Shown here: positions 42,134 through 50,750 of the stretch, one piece after another
Layout of the letters: the number at the start of each line of letters is the position of its first letter
Position numbering within the stretch: the stretch's first letter is position 1
Assembly (NCBI RefSeq): GCF_011764545.1
Contig: NZ_AP022870.1
Coordinates: 4,200,001 to 4,264,000 of the forward strand
Reading direction: 5' to 3'
Source of the DNA: Phytohabitans flavus
GTDB lineage: Bacteria > Actinomycetota > Actinomycetes > Mycobacteriales > Micromonosporaceae
Length of the DNA: 64,000 nt
Program-made: the position numbers and the translations under genes
The notes under the pieces: generated by a model
Database searches by the model: none
Told to the model about the DNA's origin: nothing
The model's input: the letters and a program-made list of their open reading frames with translations, nothing else

Positions 42134-44215
42134 ATGCGAGACCTGGTGGATCCGATCGATCCGGTCGTGGACGCGGCGGAGGCGACGCCGTTCCCGGACG
42201 TCGAGGAGTACCGCGCGGCGGTCGAGCGGATCCGGGCCGCCGCCGAGGCGTACTACAGCGGCCCTGACCTGGCGATGGACGACGCGACGTACGACGGGCT
42301 GATGGCCCGGGTCGCCGCCACCGAGGCCGTCCACCCGGAGTGGAAGGCGGCCGACTCCCCCACCGAGGCCGTCGGCGCGGGTGGCGGCGTGGTCGGCGAC
42401 ATCGAGCACAGCGAGCCGATGCTCAGCCTCGAAAACGTCTTCGGCGCCGACGAGCTGCACAAGTGGGCCGCGCGGCTGGAGAAGATCGTGGGTCGCCCAG
42501 TCGCCGGGTACACGGTCGAGCCGAAGATCGACGGGCTGGCCATCGCGGCCCGGTACACCGACGGGGTCCTGACCTTGGTGGCGACGCGCGGTGACGGGCG
42601 CGCGGGCGAGGACGTGACCGCCCAGGCCCGCCGCGCCAAGGGCCTGCCGGCGCGGCTGCGCGAGCCGGTGACGGTCGAGGTGCGCGGCGAGGTCTTCATG
42701 ACCGACGAGGACTTCGCCGAAGCGCAGGTGCTGCGCACCGGGGCGGGCGAGCCGGCGTTCGCGCATCCGCGCAGCGCCGCGGCGGGCACCCTCCGCGCAC
42801 CGAAGCGGGTGTACGAGGCGCCGCTCTCCTTCTTCGCGTACTCCGCGCACGGCGTCGCCGAGCCGACGGCGCACTCGGCCGCGATGGAGTGGCTCTCGGA
42901 TCTTGGCGTGGCCACCACCGCCTACACGCTCTGCGGGACGGTCGACGAGGTGTACACGGCGGTCGAGGCGCTCACCGCCACCCGCGGCACGCTCGGCTTC
43001 GGGGTGGACGGCGCGGTGGTGAAGGCCGACCAGCCCGCCGACCGGGCCGCGGCCGGCTCGTCCACCCGCGCGCCGAGGTGGGGCGTGGCGTACAAGTTTC
43101 CGGCCGACACCCGTACCACCAAGCTGCTCCGCATCGAGGTGCAGGTGGGGCGCACGGGTGTGATCACGCCGGTCGCCGTGCTGGAGCCGGTACAGGTCGG
43201 CGGCGTGATCGTCACCTCGGCCACGCTGCACAACTTCGAGGACCTGGTACGCCGCAACGTCCGCGCCGGCGACACGGTCTTCGTCCGCCGGGCCGGCGAC
43301 GTGATCCCCGAGGTCACCGGCGCCCAGCTGGACCTGCGCCCGGCGGACTCGGTGCCGTTCGAGCCGCCGGCCGACTGCCCGCGCTGCGGCGGCGAGATCG
43401 ACCGTTCACAGAAGCGGTGGCGGTGCACCCAGGGCCGGGCCTGCGGTGCCGGGGTCGCGCTCGAGTACTACGTCGCCCGTAACTCCATGGACATCGAGGG
43501 GCTCGGCGACAAGATCCTGCACGCGGTGGTCGCCGCGGGGCTGGTCACCGACCCCGCCGACCTGTACGACCTGGACGTGCCCACCCTCGCCGCGCTCGAA
43601 CGGCTCGGCGAGGTCTCCGCCACCAAGCTGGTCACCAACATCCAGGGCTCCAAGGCCCGGCCGCTGTCGCGGGTGCTGACCGCCCTGGGCGTACGGATGA
43701 CGGGCCGCTCGATGTCGAGGCGGCTGGCCGGCCACTTCGGCACCATGGACGCGCTGCTCGCCGCCTCGGTGGACGAGTTGCAACGGGTGGACGGCGTGGG
43801 CCCCGAGCGGGCGGTGACGATCGCCGCCGAGCTTGTCGAGCTGACCCCGCTCATCGCCCGCCTCGCCGAGCGCGGCGTCAACATGACCGAGCCCGTCGAC
43901 GCCCCGGCCGCCGCCGGTACCGGTGGAATGCCGCTGCAACGCCCGGACGGTACGCCGATGACGGTGGTGGTGACCGGCTCGGTGCCCGGCCTGACCCGCG
44001 ACGAGGGCAACGAGGCGGTGGAGAAGCTGGGCGGCAAGCCGTCCGGCTCGGTGTCGAAGAAGACCGACCTGGTGGTGGTCGGCGACGGCGCCGGCTCCAA
44101 GGCCACGAAGGCCGAGCAGCTGGGCATCCGCGTCCTGCCCGCGGAGCGGTTCGCCGCCCTCCTGAAGGCCCACGAGGACGGCGACCCCGACGCGGTGGCG
44201 GAGATCCTGGCCTAG
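42134..44215 (+). CDS. ligA: NAD-dependent DNA ligase
   Basis: The 693-residue protein has the N-terminal NMN-binding region (YYSGPDLAMDDATYDGLMARVAATEAVHP), the adenylation motif EPKIDGLAIAARY (Lys near 130), VRGEVFMTDEDF and AHPRSAAAGTLR, an OB fold (VQVGRTGVITPVAVLEPVQVGG), a four-Cys zinc finger (CPRCGGEIDRSQKRWRC), helix-hairpin-helix repeats and a BRCT domain (VTGSVPGLTRDEGNEAVEKLGGKPSGSVSKKTDLVV). All domains are present. Several motif positions differ from housekeeping LigA (for example DDATYD for SDAEYD), so this may be a second, actinobacterial paralogue. ATG 42134 follows GAGGGGG; ATG 42095 is possible. Confidence 0.9.
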   Translation: MRDLVDPIDPVVDAAEATPFPDVEEYRAAVERIRAAAEAYYSGPDLAMDDATYDGLMARVAATEAVHPEWKAADSPTEAVGAGGGVVGDIEHSEPMLSLENVFGADELHKWAARLEKIVGRPVAGYTVEPKIDGLAIAARYTDGVLTLVATRGDGRAGEDVTAQARRAKGLPARLREPVTVEVRGEVFMTDEDFAEAQVLRTGAGEPAFAHPRSAAAGTLRAPKRVYEAPLSFFAYSAHGVAEPTAHSAAMEWLSDLGVATTAYTLCGTVDEVYTAVEALTATRGTLGFGVDGAVVKADQPADRAAAGSSTRAPRWGVAYKFPADTRTTKLLRIEVQVGRTGVITPVAVLEPVQVGGVIVTSATLHNFEDLVRRNVRAGDTVFVRRAGDVIPEVTGAQLDLRPADSVPFEPPADCPRCGGEIDRSQKRWRCTQGRACGAGVALEYYVARNSMDIEGLGDKILHAVVAAGLVTDPADLYDLDVPTLAALERLGEVSATKLVTNIQGSKARPLSRVLTALGVRMTGRSMSRRLAGHFGTMDALLAASVDELQRVDGVGPERAVTIAAELVELTPLIARLAERGVNMTEPVDAPAAAGTGGMPLQRPDGTPMTVVVTGSVPGLTRDEGNEAVEKLGGKPSGSVSKKTDLVVVGDGAGSKATKAEQLGIRVLPAERFAALLKAHEDGDPDAVAEILA

Positions 44216-44252
44216 GGGCCATACCGCCAATCCGATTCCAAACAAAGAGATC

Positions 44253-44326
44253 CGAGCTACCGCGACGTCCGCGGTGGTCCGGACCGCTGCTCCCGCGGCC
44301 TCACCCTGCGCGCTTCACAATCCAAC
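44253..44326 (+). repeat. R1 repeat copy, left member of an inverted pair
   Basis: GAGCTACCGCGACGTCCG, GTGGTCCGGACCGCTGCTCC, CGCGGCCTCACCCTGCGCG, CTTCACAATCC. It lies 38 bp after the ligA stop and faces the copy at 44556. Confidence 0.9.
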
Positions 44327-44386
44327 CCGTGGTGGGCGCGGTCCGCCCGCGTTTGCTCTGCTTCCGTGAAGGACCCAGGCCAAAGT

Positions 44387-44432
44387 TTTGTGAACGTTTC
44401 CCGTTGCTGGGGCAGCAGGAAACGTTCACAAA
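44387..44432. repeat. Perfect 15-bp-arm hairpin between R1 copies
   Basis: TTTGTGAACGTTTCC (44387-44401) pairs with GGAAACGTTCACAAA (44418-44432) around a 16-base loop. Confidence 0.85.
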
Positions 44433-44456
44433 GGGCCGACTCCGCTGAGTCGGCCC
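44433..44456. repeat. Adjacent perfect hairpin with tetraloop
   Basis: GGGCCGACTC-CGCT-GAGTCGGCCC starts at the very next base after the previous hairpin, so the two can stack. Confidence 0.85.
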
Positions 44457-44555
44457 GGAAGGGGCGCCGGCTCCAGGGCAGTCGTTGCGGGCGCATCGGT
44501 GCGCCCAGCTCCAGAGCCCACCGGGCCCGCCGGGCCGCCAGATGCCGCGTGTTGA

Positions 44556-44632
44556 GGTTGTGCGAGCGCGGAGGGTGAGGCCGCGGGAGCAGCGGTCTGG
44601 ACCACCGCGGACATCGCGGTAGCCCAAATCTT
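44556..44632 (-). repeat. R1 repeat copy, right member of an inverted pair
   Basis: On the minus strand: GGGCTACCGCGATGTCCGCG, GTGGTCCAGACCGCTGCTCC, CGCGGCCTCACCCTCC, GCGCTCGCACAACC. It lies 20 bp from the stop of the convergent CopC-like gene. Confidence 0.9.
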
Positions 44633-44651
44633 CTGCCCTTGAGCAGATCCT

Positions 44652-46559
44652 CTAGGGGATTTCGATCGTGTACTCGGCGGTGTGCACCTGGCCGCCGACC
44701 TGGAAGTCGAAGAACGCGCGGTAGCGGCCCGCGCTCGGGGCGGTCAGCCAGAACTTGACCGCGCCGTCGACAAGCTCCATTTCGGGGTGGACGTGCACGT
44801 ACCCGAGGTCGCCCTCGCGCACCACGACGAGGTGGCCGAACGCACCAAGGTACCGCTCCAGCTGGGCCGGCCCGGGCGCGCCGGTGCGGCTGACCCGGAA
44901 GAGCATCGGCGCGGTCACGCCCACGGTCGGCGTGCCCTCCATCGACACCGCGAACGGCCCGGCGGTCGCCTGCGCCGCCACCGGTGGCAGCGCGGCCGGG
45001 GTGTGCGCGCCGGGCACCTGGTGGTCGACGCCGAGGACCAGCGGGACCTGGGTGCCGTCGGCCGCGGTGACGGAGAAGTCGGCGTAGACCCGGTAGCCGC
45101 CGGCCCGCGCCAGCTTGAGGGGGACGCTCCAGGTGCCGTCGGGGGCCATCGTGGGGTGCAGATGCTGGTACCCGGACAGGTCCCGGCCCACCACGATCAT
45201 GTGCAGGGGCTTGTCGTGTACCACCGCGAAGCGCGTCGCCGCCTGCTTGTCAGCGCCCACGATGCGGAACGTGTAGTCCACAGCGGCGCCGGCGGCCTGG
45301 CTGCGCTGGGTCGGCTGGAGCGTGTACCCGCCGGCGCTCACGGTCGTCCCGGTGGCCTGCGCCGCCGTGCTCGCGTCGCCCGGGTGGTTGTGCGCCCCTG
45401 TACCGGCCGGGTGCTGGTGCCCGTCGCCCGCCGAGAGGCCACCCGGTCCGCCCGGTGAGGTCGGCACGCCGGCCGGCGCGGTCGCGACCGGCGCACCGGT
45501 GGCCGAGTCCCCGGTGCCCAGGCGCCCCAGCCCGAACCCGGCGAGCAGCGCCACCACGAGCCCGCCGCCCAGCAGCGCCAGCCGCGTGTTGCTCAGCCCG
45601 ATCCCGGACGGCGCGGCCTCCACATCGGACTCGGCTGGCTCGGGCGCGGCTTTCGCCGCGGTGTCCGTCGCCTTGGTCGCCGTCGCCGTCCGGGCTGTGA
45701 CGGCCGCGTCGCCCTTGCGCGCCGCGGCGGCTGTCGGGGCGCGCTTCTTGGCTCCCGGAGTGCCCGAGCCGCTCGCCTTCCGGGGGCGGGTGCCTGGGCC
45801 GGAGCGGGCCGGGCGCTTAACCGCCGGCGCCGGGCGGCGGCGCCAGGCGAGGAAGCCCGCGACGGCGGCGACGATCGCCACGGCCCAGCCGGACCAGGCG
45901 ATCCAGCCCACGCCACCGTCCTCCTCCGCGGCGGCCGGGGCAGCGGCCGGCGGCGGGGGCGACGAAGCCGCCGGGGCCGTAGAGGAGCCGGTCGAGCCGT
46001 GGCCGGACGAGCCGTGCTGCTCGACGGCTGCGACAAGCGCCGGGTCCGGCTGGTTGGTCGGCGGGCTCCACCCCTGCGGAGCCGCCGTCGCCTTGCCGTT
46101 GTAGCGGAACGACATCGTGCCCCGCACCGCCTCGCCGTCCGAGGCGACCGACAGGTAGCTCACCGAGTACAGGCCGGCGGTGGGCAGGTGCGCCACCGAC
46201 ACCACGGCCGGGAAGCCCGTCGCGTACTCGCGCGGCTCGAACTTGCCCTCCACCATGAAGTACTCGCGGATCGGCTTGTCCAGCGACTTGGGTGAGCCGT
46301 ACGTCCAGCCGTTGTCGATGCGCCCGCCGCTCGGTGCGGTGATCGTGAAGAACGCGTTGGAGGCGACCTTCTCGGTGAAGTACAGCTCGACCGATGCCGG
46401 CGGCTCCGTCACCGTGGCGCCCTCGGCGGGCGTGGACATCGCGAGGGTGCCGTGTGCCGCGGCGGGCGGCGCGGCGGCGAGGACGGCGGCCGCGGTCGCG
46501 AGCAGGAGCGCGAGCGAAGCGGAGAGCGCGCGGCCGAGCGTCGTGGGGAGGGGGCGCAT
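44652..46559 (-). CDS. CopC-domain membrane protein with His-rich C-terminal domain
   Basis: The 635-residue protein has a signal peptide, then a CopC domain beginning at the mature His (AHGTLAMSTPAEGATVTEPPASVELYFTEKV). A membrane helix follows (WIAWSGWAVAIVAAVAGFLAW near 225), then a 90-residue cytosolic Ala/Lys/Thr-rich linker and a second helix (LALLGGGLVVALLAGFGLG near 330). The extracytoplasmic C-terminal domain holds HQHPAGTGAHNHPG, PLHMIVVGRDLSGYQHLHP and YVHVHPEMELV. The many His pairs suggest copper or other metal binding in the cell wall. The two domains face outward on either side of a cytosolic loop, an unusual layout. ATG 46559 or GTG 46565 could start it. Confidence 0.82.
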   Translation of the reverse strand: MRPLPTTLGRALSASLALLLATAAAVLAAAPPAAAHGTLAMSTPAEGATVTEPPASVELYFTEKVASNAFFTITAPSGGRIDNGWTYGSPKSLDKPIREYFMVEGKFEPREYATGFPAVVSVAHLPTAGLYSVSYLSVASDGEAVRGTMSFRYNGKATAAPQGWSPPTNQPDPALVAAVEQHGSSGHGSTGSSTAPAASSPPPPAAAPAAAEEDGGVGWIAWSGWAVAIVAAVAGFLAWRRRPAPAVKRPARSGPGTRPRKASGSGTPGAKKRAPTAAAARKGDAAVTARTATATKATDTAAKAAPEPAESDVEAAPSGIGLSNTRLALLGGGLVVALLAGFGLGRLGTGDSATGAPVATAPAGVPTSPGGPGGLSAGDGHQHPAGTGAHNHPGDASTAAQATGTTVSAGGYTLQPTQRSQAAGAAVDYTFRIVGADKQAATRFAVVHDKPLHMIVVGRDLSGYQHLHPTMAPDGTWSVPLKLARAGGYRVYADFSVTAADGTQVPLVLGVDHQVPGAHTPAALPPVAAQATAGPFAVSMEGTPTVGVTAPMLFRVSRTGAPGPAQLERYLGAFGHLVVVREGDLGYVHVHPEMELVDGAVKFWLTAPSAGRYRAFFDFQVGGQVHTAEYTIEIP

Positions 46560-46619
46560 CGCCACATCTTCACGGCTTTACGAGGCCGAAACAAGAGACA
46601 TCGGACGACTTGGCAGGCG

Positions 46620-48392
46620 TTACGTCCCGGATCGCACCGTCCCGGGTACCAGCTCCGCGAGGTCCTCGGGGGCCTGGCCGGCGATGCGGAGGGCTTCGAC
46701 AAGGCGGCGGTATAGGTCGTCGGTGGCCAGTAGCTCGGCGTGCGTTCCCTGCGCGCGGACCCGGCCGTCCTCCAGCACCACGATCGTGTCGGCGTCGAGC
46801 ACGGTGGAGAGGCGGTGGGCGATGGTGACGACCGCACCGGCCGCCGCCCGGTCCCGGATGCACTCCTGGAGCGCCGCCTCGGTCAGGCCGTCGACCTGGG
46901 CGGTCGCCTCGTCCAGGAGCAGCACGTCCGGCGTACGCAGGATGGCCCTGGCCAGTGCGATGCGCTGGCGCTCACCACCGGAGACCGCGCTCGACGTGAG
47001 CGGGGTGTCCAGCCCCTCGTCGAGGGTGTCCACCTTGGTGTCCAGCCGGACCGCGGCGAGCACCGCGCGCAGTTCCTCCTCGGTCGCGTCCGGGTGGGTG
47101 AAGAGCAGGTTGTCGCGGATCGTGCCCGGGACGATCGGCGTCTCCTGCTCGACGTACGCCAGGCGGGCACGCACGTCGCCGTGCCCGTACGTGCGGTAGG
47201 GCCGCCCGTCCAGGAACATCTCGCCGCTCTCCGGTTCGAGGAAGCGCAGCATCAGCGAGAAGAGCGTGGTCTTGCCGGCACCGGACGGACCGACGACCGC
47301 TGTGTGGCCGCGGCGCGGGATGTCGAGGTCGATGTCGCGTACCGCCGGTTTGGTGTCCGGGGTGTAGCGGGCGGTGACGCCGCGGAGGGCGAGGATCGGA
47401 TCGGCCGGGTCCGGCTCCCGGACCGGCGCGGGCGCCGCGGGTGGCGGCGCGGGCTCGACCTCGATGGCCTCGATCTGTCGGATGCGGGCCGCGGCCGCGA
47501 TTCCGGCCTGGAGGGCCGTGACGTTCTGGGTCAGCTCGGTGATGGGCCCCATCAGCTGGAACGCGTACAGCAGGAACGCGATCAGGCTGGAGATCTCCAG
47601 CAGCCCGCGCTCGGCCCGCCAGGCGCCGATGCCCAGGATCGCGATGACCGAGAGCTGGATGCCGCTCCACGCGATGGTCCACACCACGGCGGTACGGCGT
47701 GCGGCGCGGATGCCGTACTCGGCGGACTCCCGCGCGTCGGCGACGATCCGCTCACTCTGCCGGTCCTCGGCGCGGCTCGCCTTGACGGTACGGATCGCGC
47801 GCAGGGCGCCGTCGAGCGTGCCGCCGAGCCGCCCGACCGACTCCTGGGCGGCCTCCTGCGCCTTGGCGATGGTCGGCATGAGCGCGGCCATGATGGCGCC
47901 CACGATCACGACGGCGGCGAGGGTACAGCCGAGCAGCACGAGGTCGAGCACGCCCATCAGTACGAGCGTGGCGAGCATGGCCAGTGAGCTGTTGACGATG
48001 CCGACGATGCTGCTGGACGCCTCGCGCAGCAGCCCGGTGTCGGAGGTGGCCCGGGTGACGAGCTCGCCGCTGGGCCGCCGGGTGATGTCGCCGACGGTCG
48101 CCGCGAAGTACCGCCGGATGATCGAGATCCGCGCGTCCAGGATCACCCGCTCGGCGAGCGTGTTCAACAGGATCCACTGGCGCAGCGAGATGCCGGCGCC
48201 GACCACCACGAGCGCGACGAGCGCGGTGAGCGGCCAGGCCATCGAACCGCCGAGCGAGTCGAGCACCCACTTCGTGACCAGTGGGGTCGCGAGGCCGGCG
48301 GCGTTGGCGACGAGCCCGAGCAGGAGGCCGACGACGAGCGTCGGCGTGTGTGGCGTGAGGAAGCTGGCGAGGGTACGGATGCGTGGCCCCAT
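46620..48392 (-). CDS. ABC exporter, fused permease and ATPase
   Basis: The 590-residue half-transporter has six N-terminal helices (PTLVVGLLLGLVANAAGLATPL and on) and an ATPase domain: Walker A GPSGAGKT, Q loop YVEQETPIVPGTIRDNL, signature VSGGERQRIALARAIL, Walker B DVLLLDEATAQVD, and H loop IAHRLSTV. It would dimerise to export a drug or lipid. It is divergent from a TetR gene with a palindromic operator between, so it is probably repressed by it. Confidence 0.92.
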   Translation of the reverse strand: MGPRIRTLASFLTPHTPTLVVGLLLGLVANAAGLATPLVTKWVLDSLGGSMAWPLTALVALVVVGAGISLRQWILLNTLAERVILDARISIIRRYFAATVGDITRRPSGELVTRATSDTGLLREASSSIVGIVNSSLAMLATLVLMGVLDLVLLGCTLAAVVIVGAIMAALMPTIAKAQEAAQESVGRLGGTLDGALRAIRTVKASRAEDRQSERIVADARESAEYGIRAARRTAVVWTIAWSGIQLSVIAILGIGAWRAERGLLEISSLIAFLLYAFQLMGPITELTQNVTALQAGIAAAARIRQIEAIEVEPAPPPAAPAPVREPDPADPILALRGVTARYTPDTKPAVRDIDLDIPRRGHTAVVGPSGAGKTTLFSLMLRFLEPESGEMFLDGRPYRTYGHGDVRARLAYVEQETPIVPGTIRDNLLFTHPDATEEELRAVLAAVRLDTKVDTLDEGLDTPLTSSAVSGGERQRIALARAILRTPDVLLLDEATAQVDGLTEAALQECIRDRAAAGAVVTIAHRLSTVLDADTIVVLEDGRVRAQGTHAELLATDDLYRRLVEALRIAGQAPEDLAELVPGTVRSGT

Positions 48393-48401
48393 GCCTCGGA
48401 G

Positions 48402-48419
48402 TGGAACACGGGCGTTCCA
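48402..48419. promoter_or_regulatory. TetR operator for the ABC exporter
   Basis: TGGAAC-acgggc-GTTCCA is a perfect inverted repeat 10 bp upstream of the exporter ATG. A related half TGGAAT follows at 48431. Confidence 0.6.
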
Positions 48420-48454
48420 TTTCGGTCAAGTGGAATACCTTAAAGGCACACTGA

Positions 48455-48460
48455 TAGCCT
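48455..48460 (+). promoter_or_regulatory. -10 box of a probable leaderless promoter (TetR)
   Basis: TAGCCT lies 6 nt before GTG 48467, identical to the box at 39974. Confidence 0.5.
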
Positions 48461-48466
48461 GCTCAC

Positions 48467-49036
48467 GTGGTGGACACGCAGGAGACGGCGAGCCGTGCCC
48501 GCACCCGGCAGGCGATCATCGACGCCGCCATCACCGTGCTCGGAAAGAACCTGTCCGCCCCGCTCAGCGAGGTCGCCACCGCCGCGGACGTGGGCCGCAC
48601 GACGCTGCACCGCTACTATCCGGAGCGCTCCGACCTGATCAAGGCGATCAAGGCGGAGAGCGTGGTCCGGCTTCAGCGGGCCACCGAGCGCGCCCGCCTG
48701 CACGAGGGCACCGGCGCGGAGGCGCTACGCCGGCTCTGCGAGGAGTATTTCGAGCTCGGCAACGTGCTGAATTTCATCTTCAGCGAGCACCAGTTCCTCA
48801 CCGAGGCCGACTGGTGCGAGTTCGGCGCGGCCGAGGACAGCTTCGAGACACTTGTCGAGCGCGGCCACGGCGACGGCTCGATCGACCCGGACCTGCCGAC
48901 GAGCTGGCTGGAGAGCGTCCTCTGGTCCCAGCTCTACGCCGCCTGGAGCTACGCGGCCGAGAGCGGCGAGTCCCGGCACCAGGTGCTCCGCCTGACTCTG
49001 CGCACCCTGATGGGCGCGATCGCGCCAAGACCGTGA
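48467..49036 (+). CDS. TetR-family transcriptional regulator
   Basis: The 189-residue protein has the helix-turn-helix RQAIIDAAITVLGKNLSAPLSEVATAADVGRTTLHRYYPERSDLIKAI and a helical C-domain (LRRLCEEYFELGNVLNFIFSEHQFL). It is divergent from the ABC exporter and 119 bp upstream of a DHA2 MFS exporter on the same strand, so it may control two efflux systems. The GTG at 48467 is supported by the -10 box. Confidence 0.88.
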   Translation: MVDTQETASRARTRQAIIDAAITVLGKNLSAPLSEVATAADVGRTTLHRYYPERSDLIKAIKAESVVRLQRATERARLHEGTGAEALRRLCEEYFELGNVLNFIFSEHQFLTEADWCEFGAAEDSFETLVERGHGDGSIDPDLPTSWLESVLWSQLYAAWSYAAESGESRHQVLRLTLRTLMGAIAPRP

Positions 49037-49155
49037 GCCAGGACACCTATTGAGGGACGGCCAGCGGCTAAACCGGTGGACCGTGTGATCCTATCCACTG
49101 AATAGTGCGGGGGACGGCGGCCGCTGCGACCGGCTGCCGGGATCTGGAGGGCAAC

Positions 49156-50742
49156 GTGACAACTCAAGCCGCAGCCGCGCCCGACAAGCTGGACGGGACA
49201 GTCCTCAAGATCGCCGGAGTGGTCGTGCTCGGCGCGATCATGTCGATCCTCGACATCACCGTCGTCAGCGTGGCACTCCCGACGTTCCAGAGGGAGTTCG
49301 ACGCGACGTATGCCGAGGTCGCGTGGACGATGACCGGCTACACCCTGGCCCTGGCCACGGTGATCCCACTGAGCGGCTGGGCGGCCGACAGGTTCGGCAC
49401 CAAGCGGCTGTACATGCTCGCGGTGCTGCTCTTCACGCTCGGCTCCGCGCTCTGCGCCACCGCCGACTCGATCACGCAGCTGATCGGATACCGGGTCCTC
49501 CAGGGCCTCGGCGGCGGCATGCTCATGCCGCTCGGCATGACGATCATGACCCGCGCGGCCGGCCCGGCACGGATCGGCCGGCTGATGGCGGTGCTCGGCA
49601 TCCCGATGCTGCTCGGCCCGATCGGTGGACCCATCCTCGGTGGCTGGCTGATCGACGCCGCGAGCTGGCACTGGATCTTCCTGATCAACGTCCCGATCGG
49701 CGCGATCGCGGTCGTGTACGCCTACTTCGCGCTGCCCAAGGACGCGGCCGAGCCCTCCGAGTCGTTCGACTTCCTCGGCATGCTGATGCTGTCGCCGGGT
49801 CTCGCGCTCTTCCTCTACGGCCTCTCGTCGCTGCCAGAGACCGGCACGATCACCGCCACCAAGGTATGGGCCACGATGCTGGTCGGCGCGGTCCTGGTGG
49901 TCGTCTTCGTGCTCTACTCGTTCCGGCCCCGGCACCCGCTGCTCGACCTGCGCCTCTTCCGCAACCGCAGCCTGACCGTGGCGTCGGTGTCGCTGTTCGT
50001 GTTCATCATCGCGTTCATGGGCGCCGGCCTGCTGTTCCCGAGCTACTTCCTCCAGGTCCGCGGCGAGTCGACGCTGCACGCCGGCCTGCTGATGGCGCCA
50101 CAGGGCATCGGCGCGATGCTCACGATGCCGATCGCGGGCACGCTGGCCGACAAGATCCCGGTCGGTCGCACGGTGCCGTTCGCCATGGCTCTGATCGCCG
50201 TCGGGTTTTTCGCCTTCACACAGGTCGGCACAGACACGTCGTACCTGCTGCTGTGCGGCTCGCTGTTCGTCATGGGCCTCGGCATGGGCGGCACGATGAT
50301 GCCGATCATGACCTCCGCGCTGCGGACGCTGAGCGCGCACGACACGGCACGCGGATCCACGTTGGTGAACATCCTCCAGCAGATCGGCAGCTCCGCCGGC
50401 GCGGCGATCATGTCGGTCATCCTCACCAGCCGGCTGAACGGCTCGCCGGAGATCCCCGGCCTCACCGACCCCAACAGCGGCAAGCCGGTCACCGAGGCCG
50501 GGGCCGCCATCGCCATCCAGCAGGGCGCGCCGCTGCCGGTCGAACCGTCGATCTTCGACCGCGGTATCGCCTTCGTCGCCGACTCGTTCGCCACGACCTT
50601 CTGGGTCGGCTTCGCGCTGGTGCTGTGCACCTTCATCCCGATCGCGTTCCTGCCGCGCAAGCGCGAGGCCGCCCGCGTGACGGACACCGTGAGCGACCTC
50701 GACGGCGGCAAGGCCGCGCCAGCGCCCACGCTCATCCACTAA
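49156..50742 (+). CDS. MFS drug exporter, DHA2 (EmrB/QacA) family
   Basis: The 528-residue protein has about 14 helices, LDITVVSVALPTFQREFDATYAEVAWTMTGYTLALA at the start, SGWAADRFGTKRLYML as motif A and GIPMLLGPIGGPILGGWLID as motif C. GTG 49156 has CTGGAGG 5 nt upstream; an earlier in-frame GTG at 49105 lacks one. Its position after a TetR gene suggests drug-induced expression. Confidence 0.92.
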   Translation: MTTQAAAAPDKLDGTVLKIAGVVVLGAIMSILDITVVSVALPTFQREFDATYAEVAWTMTGYTLALATVIPLSGWAADRFGTKRLYMLAVLLFTLGSALCATADSITQLIGYRVLQGLGGGMLMPLGMTIMTRAAGPARIGRLMAVLGIPMLLGPIGGPILGGWLIDAASWHWIFLINVPIGAIAVVYAYFALPKDAAEPSESFDFLGMLMLSPGLALFLYGLSSLPETGTITATKVWATMLVGAVLVVVFVLYSFRPRHPLLDLRLFRNRSLTVASVSLFVFIIAFMGAGLLFPSYFLQVRGESTLHAGLLMAPQGIGAMLTMPIAGTLADKIPVGRTVPFAMALIAVGFFAFTQVGTDTSYLLLCGSLFVMGLGMGGTMMPIMTSALRTLSAHDTARGSTLVNILQQIGSSAGAAIMSVILTSRLNGSPEIPGLTDPNSGKPVTEAGAAIAIQQGAPLPVEPSIFDRGIAFVADSFATTFWVGFALVLCTFIPIAFLPRKREAARVTDTVSDLDGGKAAPAPTLIH

Positions 50743-50750
50743 CCCACCAA

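Noticed and set aside
2033..44614. Short peptides translated from R1 copies (reading VVRTAAPAASPSAVHN and similar)
   Set aside because: The frame is not kept between copies, and differences are indels and palindrome-preserving changes, so R1 looks non-coding.
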